37,186 bases of DNA. Source: JBFKPQ01 sp041628225. GTDB taxonomy: Bacteria; Actinomycetota; Acidimicrobiia; Spongiisociales; JAENVV01. The stretch lies in NCBI GenBank assembly GCA_041628225.1, contig JBFKPQ010000008.1, positions 1 through 37,186 of the forward strand. The letters are read 5' to 3'. Position 1 is the stretch's first letter, and every line of letters starts with the position of its first letter. Below are positions 32,672 to 37,186 of this stretch, in pieces. The notes below the pieces were generated by a model. That model did not search any database, had not been told where the DNA came from, and was given only the letters and a program-made list of their open reading frames with translations. A program made the translations under genes and the position numbers.

Positions 32672-34305
32672 GGGCGGGCGGTTGGTTCGATGTCGGCGCC
32701 GAACAGGTTGATGGCGCGGTCGGTCCGTGTCCACGAAGCTCGCAGCGCGCTCTGCTCCCACTCTGGGGCTCCGGCGATGCTGGTGGCTGCCGGGAGGATC
32801 CGATAGGTGTTGCTTTCGACCCAGGTCGGGGTGTAGGTGACGGTGCGTGCGATCCAGCGCTCGCGGTGCAGCACGAATTCCACGGTGACGATCACTCCGT
32901 CTTGTGTCGGTAGGGACCATCGCTGATTGGAGAGGAAGTTGCCGAGACCGTAGATGATGTACTCGCCGTCGATCTCTTCGATCGGCTGGACGACATGGGC
33001 ATGATGACCCACGACGAGATCGATGTCGTCTGAGGCGATCAACGCTCGACCGAGCGACGTCTGGGCAGTGGTCGGCTCCGTTCGGTACTCGGCTCCCCAA
33101 TGGAGGCTGACGATGACGACGTCGGCGCCGGCCTGTCGTGCCTGCGCCGCTTCGGCGAGGATCGTGTCACGGTCGATGAGATCGACGAGATACGTGCGAT
33201 CCGCCGGCAAGACGAATCCGTTGAGGCCGTAGGTGTAGGACAGGTGGGCTATCGAGGCGCCTTCGGCCTCGTAGGTCGTCACGGTGTCGTCCTCGGCTGC
33301 CGAACGTGCCATGCCTGCCGAGGCGACCCCGGCCGCGTCGAGCACGTCCAACGTGTCCGTCACACCCGAAGCACCCCGATCGTAGGAGTGATTCGAAGCC
33401 ACCGAGCAACCGTCGTATCCGGCGTCTCGGATGTCGTCCGCGAGTTCGGCGGGTCCGAGGAAGGTCGGGTAACCGGACAAGCCGGTGCTGGTCGGGGAGA
33501 GGGGAACCTCCAGGTGGCAGATCGCCACGTCGGCCCGTGAGAGCGCGGCTCTGACGGGTTCGAACATCGGGTCGAAGTCGTAGGCGGTTCCCGATGACCG
33601 GCCATACGCCGCCGCCGCGTCGTTGACGGGCATATGGAGCAGGAGGTCGCCGGTGAAGGCGATCGTGAAGGAGGGCCGGGGCGGCGGCACGAGAGGCTCC
33701 AGGTGGAAGGCCCGCGCCAGGAACGATGCCATCTGATCTCGTCGCACCGGATCGCGCGGGCAGTAGCGGTCGTTGTCCGGCGGATTGCAGCCATAGGTCA
33801 CCCCGGCCGCGGCGAGGGCGTTGATGTCGGCTTCGAAGACGAGATCCTCGTCGTCGGTGAAGCGGTCTGGTCCGGGCGGGTAGCCGAAAGCCCGGGTGAG
33901 GAGTGCGGCCATCTCGCCGCGCGACACCGCCCGTGCCGGGCAGTAGCGGTCGTTGTCGGGAGGGTTGCATCCCTTCGTCACGCCGGCGGCGGCGAGGGCG
34001 TTGATGTCGGCCTCGAAGATCACGTCTTCGTCGTCGGTGAAGCGGTCTGGTCCGGGCGGGTAGCCGAAGGCCCGGGTGAGGAATGCGGCCATCTCGCCGC
34101 GCGACACCGCTTTGTTCGGGCAGAAATGGTCGTTGTCGGGAGGGTTGCAGCCTCGCGTGATACCGTCGGCGGCGATGGCCTCGATGTTGCCCTCGTGGAT
34201 GTTGTGGTCGTCGTCGAGGAACGTTCCGCCCGGGTCCAACGCGTTGGCGGTCGCCCCGGTCGTCACGAGCGTCGTGAAAGCCAACCACATGACCACGGAT
34301 CGCAT
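32668..34305 (-). CDS. Surface protein: three S-layer homology modules fused to a CapA-like metallophosphatase domain
   Basis: The 545-residue protein has a signal peptide (1-22, ending ATANA). Three SLH modules follow with an exact 60-residue period; GCNPPDND begins at residues 52, 112 and 172. Each module has two cysteines, probably disulfide bonded. From about residue 213 comes a CapA/PgsA-type metallophosphatase domain: TIAFTGDLLLH (214-224), ICHLEVPLS (His replaces the usual Asn of NLE), SVASNHSYDRG, VSLHWGAEYR, VVGHHAHVVQPIEEIDGEY and IYGLGNFLSNQ. CapA proteins take part in polyglutamate capsule synthesis or related wall chemistry. SLH modules should bind it to the cell wall. TAGGCT lies 6 nt before the ATG. 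Confidence 0.93.
   Translation of the reverse strand: MRSVVMWLAFTTLVTTGATANALDPGGTFLDDDHNIHEGNIEAIAADGITRGCNPPDNDHFCPNKAVSRGEMAAFLTRAFGYPPGPDRFTDDEDVIFEADINALAAAGVTKGCNPPDNDRYCPARAVSRGEMAALLTRAFGYPPGPDRFTDDEDLVFEADINALAAAGVTYGCNPPDNDRYCPRDPVRRDQMASFLARAFHLEPLVPPPRPSFTIAFTGDLLLHMPVNDAAAAYGRSSGTAYDFDPMFEPVRAALSRADVAICHLEVPLSPTSTGLSGYPTFLGPAELADDIRDAGYDGCSVASNHSYDRGASGVTDTLDVLDAAGVASAGMARSAAEDDTVTTYEAEGASIAHLSYTYGLNGFVLPADRTYLVDLIDRDTILAEAAQARQAGADVVIVSLHWGAEYRTEPTTAQTSLGRALIASDDIDLVVGHHAHVVQPIEEIDGEYIIYGLGNFLSNQRWSLPTQDGVIVTVEFVLHRERWIARTVTYTPTWVESNTYRILPAATSIAGAPEWEQSALRASWTRTDRAINLFGADIEPTARP
33706..34239 (-). repeat. Tandem 180-bp repeats coding the SLH modules
   Basis: Three SLH modules repeat every 180 bp. 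The two copies facing each other around 33859-33930 and 34039-34110 differ at only a few bases, including stretches of more than 30 identical bases. The third copy has diverged more. Recent duplication or gene conversion between modules is likely. Confidence 0.9.
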
Positions 34306-34311
34306 GTTTCA

Positions 34312-34317
34312 AGCCTA
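34312..34317 (-). promoter_or_regulatory. -10 element of the SLH-CapA gene
   Basis: TAGGCT on the minus strand ends 6 nt before the ATG at 34305. Confidence 0.55.
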
Positions 34318-34400
34318 CGGGACATCCGGGTGCTGTCGATACCGTTCGGCTCAGGTGAGGGCGGGTTGGTGCCGATACTGCGACTAGGAAAGGGACAGTC

Positions 34401-35981
34401 TTGACGACACTCGAGTCGCTCGCCGCTGCTCGCTCGGCGGCCGAAATAGAGAGCCAGCGCAAGTCGGAACTGCTGTCGCACGCCTCGCACGAGATTCGTA
34501 ACGAGCTGAGCGGCATCATCGGGATGGCCCAGGTCGTGCTCGACACGAAGCTCGATCCGGAACAGCGCGAGTACGTCGATCTCATCGCGCAATCCGGAGC
34601 CGCGCTGCTGACCTTCGCCAACGACCTGCTGGACGTCGGGAAGCTCGAAGCCGATCGCCTCCAGATCGAAGCCGTCCCATTCTCGCTCCTCGACACGCTC
34701 GAAGACACCGTGGCGACCTTTCGTGCGAGTGGGCTGGCGCGAAACCTGGCCGTCACACTCGAGGTCGAACCGAGCGTGCCGGATCAGGTCGTCGGCGACC
34801 CGGGACGCCTCCGGCAGGTCGTCAGCAATCTCCTCAACAACGCGGTCAAATTCACCGATGCCGGTGCCATCACCGTCTGGGCCAGTGCCCACCGGACCGA
34901 GGCGACGGGCGTGTGGACGCTCGAGGTCGAAGTCAGGGACACTGGTATCGGCATCGCCGCCGAGGATCTCTCCAACATCTTCGAAGCCTTCGTCCAGGCC
35001 GACGACTCGGCCAGTCGGGCGCGCGGCGGAACTGGGCTCGGGTTGTCCATCTCGCGGCGCCTCGTGCGGCTGATGGGCGGCGACATGACCGTGCGGAGCG
35101 AGCTCGGTCGTGGCAGCACGTTTGGGTTCACCGTGCGCCTCGCCGAGCAAGAAGCGCCCAGGTCGTCGGCCAACCTCGACGTCTCGCCGCTCACGGGGAT
35201 ACCGGTGCTCATCGCCGGACCGATTCCGGCGGGCGTGGCGGACGACCTCGAAGCCACCGGATTGGTCGTCCATCGAGCCGACGATCCGACGTTCGCGGTC
35301 GCACGTCTGCTCGATGCGCAAGCCGCCGATGCACCGTATGCCCTCGCGGTGGTGTCGGCCACGACCGACGTCATGGACCACGCCCGGTCGATCCGCCGGC
35401 ATCCCTCGCTCGATGGAGTCCACGTCGTCGTCGTGACGGTGTCGGGTCAGCGCGGTGACGCCGCCGACTGCAGGCAACTCAACATCGGCGGCTATCTGAC
35501 GCTTCCGTACGTTGCCGATGATGTGGTCACCGTGATCGAAGAGGTCCTGGCCGGACCGGCACCGCACGACTTGACCACCCTGGTGACCAAACACTGGCTC
35601 CGGGAGCGTCGCCGACGGTTGTCCGTGCTCGTCGCCGACCACAGTCCTTCCAACCGGATGATCGCGCAGCGTCTGCTCGAACGGCGCGGTCACATCGTCC
35701 GCACGGTGGCGGACTCCGCGGCGGCTGTCGCAGCCGCGGGAGCGCATCGGTTCGACGTGGTGCTGCTGGACGTGCACATGAAGGATGCGGAACGAGACGC
35801 GATCCTGCCCGCGCTCCTCGAATCCCACGGAGAAGCCGTGCCGATCATCGCCATGGTGACCAGTGATCGGGTCGGCGAGGAAGCGTGTCTCCGCGCAGCC
35901 GGCTACAGCGCGGTCGTTGCCAAGCCCATCGCCATCCCGGACCTCGTCGGCTCGATCGAGGAGAGCGTCGCCTCTACCTAG
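34401..35981 (+). CDS. Soluble hybrid histidine kinase with two receiver domains
   Basis: The 526-residue protein lacks membrane helices and any sensor domain. A short helix leads into HisKA: SHASHEIRNELSGIIG with phospho-acceptor His30. The ATPase domain has N-box NLLNNAVKF (143-151), G1 DTGIGI (180-185) and G2 GGTGLGL (209-215). Receiver 1 (about 266-384) lacks the acceptor Asp, and its Lys of the KP motif is Leu, so it is probably a pseudo-receiver. Receiver 2 (408-522) is complete, with Asp413, acceptor Asp457 in VVLLDVHM and Lys508. The start is TTG at 34401, with a purine-rich GGAAAGGGA just upstream; no leaderless -10 box is seen. A sensor partner must be another protein. Confidence 0.88.
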   Translation: MTTLESLAAARSAAEIESQRKSELLSHASHEIRNELSGIIGMAQVVLDTKLDPEQREYVDLIAQSGAALLTFANDLLDVGKLEADRLQIEAVPFSLLDTLEDTVATFRASGLARNLAVTLEVEPSVPDQVVGDPGRLRQVVSNLLNNAVKFTDAGAITVWASAHRTEATGVWTLEVEVRDTGIGIAAEDLSNIFEAFVQADDSASRARGGTGLGLSISRRLVRLMGGDMTVRSELGRGSTFGFTVRLAEQEAPRSSANLDVSPLTGIPVLIAGPIPAGVADDLEATGLVVHRADDPTFAVARLLDAQAADAPYALAVVSATTDVMDHARSIRRHPSLDGVHVVVVTVSGQRGDAADCRQLNIGGYLTLPYVADDVVTVIEEVLAGPAPHDLTTLVTKHWLRERRRRLSVLVADHSPSNRMIAQRLLERRGHIVRTVADSAAAVAAAGAHRFDVVLLDVHMKDAERDAILPALLESHGEAVPIIAMVTSDRVGEEACLRAAGYSAVVAKPIAIPDLVGSIEESVAST

Positions 35982-35984
35982 CGG

Positions 35985-35990
35985 TACCAT
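35985..35990 (+). promoter_or_regulatory. -10 element of the radical SAM gene
   Basis: TACCAT ends 6 nt before the GTG at 35997, inside the 15-bp gap after the histidine kinase gene. Confidence 0.55.
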
Positions 35991-35996
35991 GCCGCC

Positions 35997-37186
35997 GTGC
36001 GCGTCTTGTTGTTCTCGACGTACGAACTCGGTCATCAACCCCTGCATGTCGCGGCGCCGGCCGCCGCGCTTCGCGCCGCCGGACACGATGTGCGTGCGGT
36101 CGATGTGGCCGTGACCTCCTACGACCCGTCCGATGTGACCTGGGCCGATGCGGTCGCGTTCTCGGTCCCGATGCACACGGCGACGCGGCTGGCCCGAGAT
36201 CTGGCACGCCGAGTTCGTGCATCCGATCCCGTCCTCCCCCTGTGCGCGTATGGCCTCTACGCAGGACACATGGCAGAGAGCGTCGACCATACGGTGGTCG
36301 GCGAGTACGAGCAGGCCGTGGTGGCCTGGGTCGAACGTCTCGCCGGCGAAGCGTCCGGTCCCGCTCAGGTGGTCGAGATCGGACGTTCACCTTCAGCCGT
36401 GCCACTCCGTTCGTTGCTGGCCCCACTATCGGACTACGCCCATCTCGAGCATGGCTCCGACCATCGGCGGGTGGGCTACACCGAGGCCAGTCACGGGTGC
36501 CGGCACCGCTGTCGGCATTGTCCGATCCCCGCCGTGTACGACGGCAGGTACCGCATCGTGCCGTTCGATGTGGTCCAAGCCGACATCGATCAGTTGGTGG
36601 CGGCGGGTGCGCAGCACGTGACGTTCGGCGACCCGGATTTCCTCAACGGACCGCATCACGCAGCGCGAGTCGTGCGCGCCGCCCACGCCCGGCACCCGGA
36701 CGTCACCTACGACGTGACGGTCAAGGTCGAGCACATCCTCGCCCATCGAGAGATCTGGCCCGAGCTCGCAGAGCTGGGCGTGGTGTTTGTCGTGTCGGCA
36801 TTCGAGACCACCAACGACGCCATTCTGACCACACTCGACAAGGGCCACACAACCGCCGAGGCGGCCGAGGCCATCCAGATCGTGCGAGCAGCCGGCATCG
36901 ACATCCGACCGTCGTGGTTGCCCTTCACGCCCTGGACGACGATGGACGACGTCGTCGGCATCTTCGAGTTCATGTCCCGCCACCGACTCGACCCCGATCC
37001 GGTCCAACTGACGGTTCGGCTTCTGATCCCGGAGGGCTCCCTCATCGCCCAGGTCCATGAACTCGGAGCCTATGACGATGAGTTGCTCACGTACCGATGG
37101 CGCTCTTCCGACCCGCGTGTCGACGCGCTCCAGGCCGAACTGGCCGAGATGGTCGCGGCCGCAGCCGACGCGGGCGACGACGATCG
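35997..37186 (+). CDS. Radical SAM protein, probably CUAEP/CCAEP-tail type, 3' end missing
   Basis: At least 396 residues are visible before the window ends. The N-terminal Rossmann-like region starts VRVLLFSTYELGHQPLHVAA and contains VAFSVPMHTATRLARDLARR; it resembles a B12-binding fold without the cobalamin-ligating motif. The radical SAM core has GCRHRCRHC with Cys168, Cys172 and Cys175 (CxxxCxxC) for the 4Fe-4S cluster. Later blocks VTFGDPDFLNGP and VSAFETTNDAILTTLDKGH fit the core barrel. The combination recalls proteins that NCBI names CUAEP/CCAEP-tail radical SAM proteins, some of which end in a Cys-Sec motif. That tail lies outside the window, so the assignment rests on the N-terminal and core resemblance. 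Substrate unknown. Confidence 0.85.
   Translation, partial: MRVLLFSTYELGHQPLHVAAPAAALRAAGHDVRAVDVAVTSYDPSDVTWADAVAFSVPMHTATRLARDLARRVRASDPVLPLCAYGLYAGHMAESVDHTVVGEYEQAVVAWVERLAGEASGPAQVVEIGRSPSAVPLRSLLAPLSDYAHLEHGSDHRRVGYTEASHGCRHRCRHCPIPAVYDGRYRIVPFDVVQADIDQLVAAGAQHVTFGDPDFLNGPHHAARVVRAAHARHPDVTYDVTVKVEHILAHREIWPELAELGVVFVVSAFETTNDAILTTLDKGHTTAEAAEAIQIVRAAGIDIRPSWLPFTPWTTMDDVVGIFEFMSRHRLDPDPVQLTVRLLIPEGSLIAQVHELGAYDDELLTYRWRSSDPRVDALQAELAEMVAAAADAGDDD

Noticed and set aside
34263..36290. A 675-codon antisense frame across the histidine kinase
   Set aside because: No recognisable domain; the plus-strand kinase motifs are complete.

Overview
The window looks like a chromosomal segment of a high-GC actinobacterium, probably of the class Acidimicrobiia. 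This is an inference from protein types, not a phylogeny. The pointers are S-layer homology modules that each carry two cysteines (the GCNPPDND...CP form), a DUF6174 lipoprotein, a CPA1 antiporter, an M50 site-2 protease with a CBS tail, and very strong G/C bias at third codon positions. There are 34 protein genes, very tightly packed. I see no rRNA, tRNA, insertion sequence, phage gene or CRISPR array. No gene-free stretch reaches 300 bases; the longest, 31587-31789, holds a nested set of inverted repeats that may be a structured RNA.

Layout. 2-2703 (+) is a lipid-degradation operon: a short-chain dehydrogenase (cut by the window edge), a hydratase-2 type enoyl-CoA hydratase and an acyl-CoA dehydrogenase. 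2704-4597 (-) holds thiamine pyrophosphokinase and a propeller-like lipoprotein. 4648-9245 is carbohydrate metabolism: phosphofructokinase (+), 4-alpha-glucanotransferase (-), and a divergent propeller glycosidase-like protein coupled to a channel-like membrane protein (+). 9211-11127 has an orphan ATP-grasp ligase (-) and an Nfu-type Fe-S carrier (+). 11129-13098 (-) is pilT followed by two small paralogous genes. 13182-15541 (+) has the antiporter and the M50 protease.

15585-27589 (+) is the central element: eight genes in a row, each touching or overlapping the next. They encode a signal-peptide membrane protein, an ABC ATPase, an ABC-2 permease, a coiled-coil membrane protein with 21 Gly-Gln dipeptides, a MoxR AAA+ ATPase, a DUF58 protein, a BatA-like VWA protein and a large VWA protein with an amidotransferase-like region. 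Together they read as a MoxR/VWA metal-dependent chaperone module wired to an ABC exporter at the membrane.

27569-34305 is mostly minus strand: a UvrD-like helicase with an HRDC-like tail and small membrane or cysteine proteins upstream of it, a DUF1992 (DnaJ-C28-like) protein, and an SLH-CapA surface protein with a DUF6174 lipoprotein. 34401-37186 (+) has a soluble hybrid histidine kinase and a radical SAM protein cut by the window end.

Two window-wide patterns stand out. First, a TANNNT hexamer sits 6-9 nt before the start codon of 13 genes, nine of them at exactly 6 nt, which is the signature of leaderless transcription and fixes several start codons. Second, every convergent gene pair abuts or overlaps tail to tail, leaving no space for intergenic terminators.
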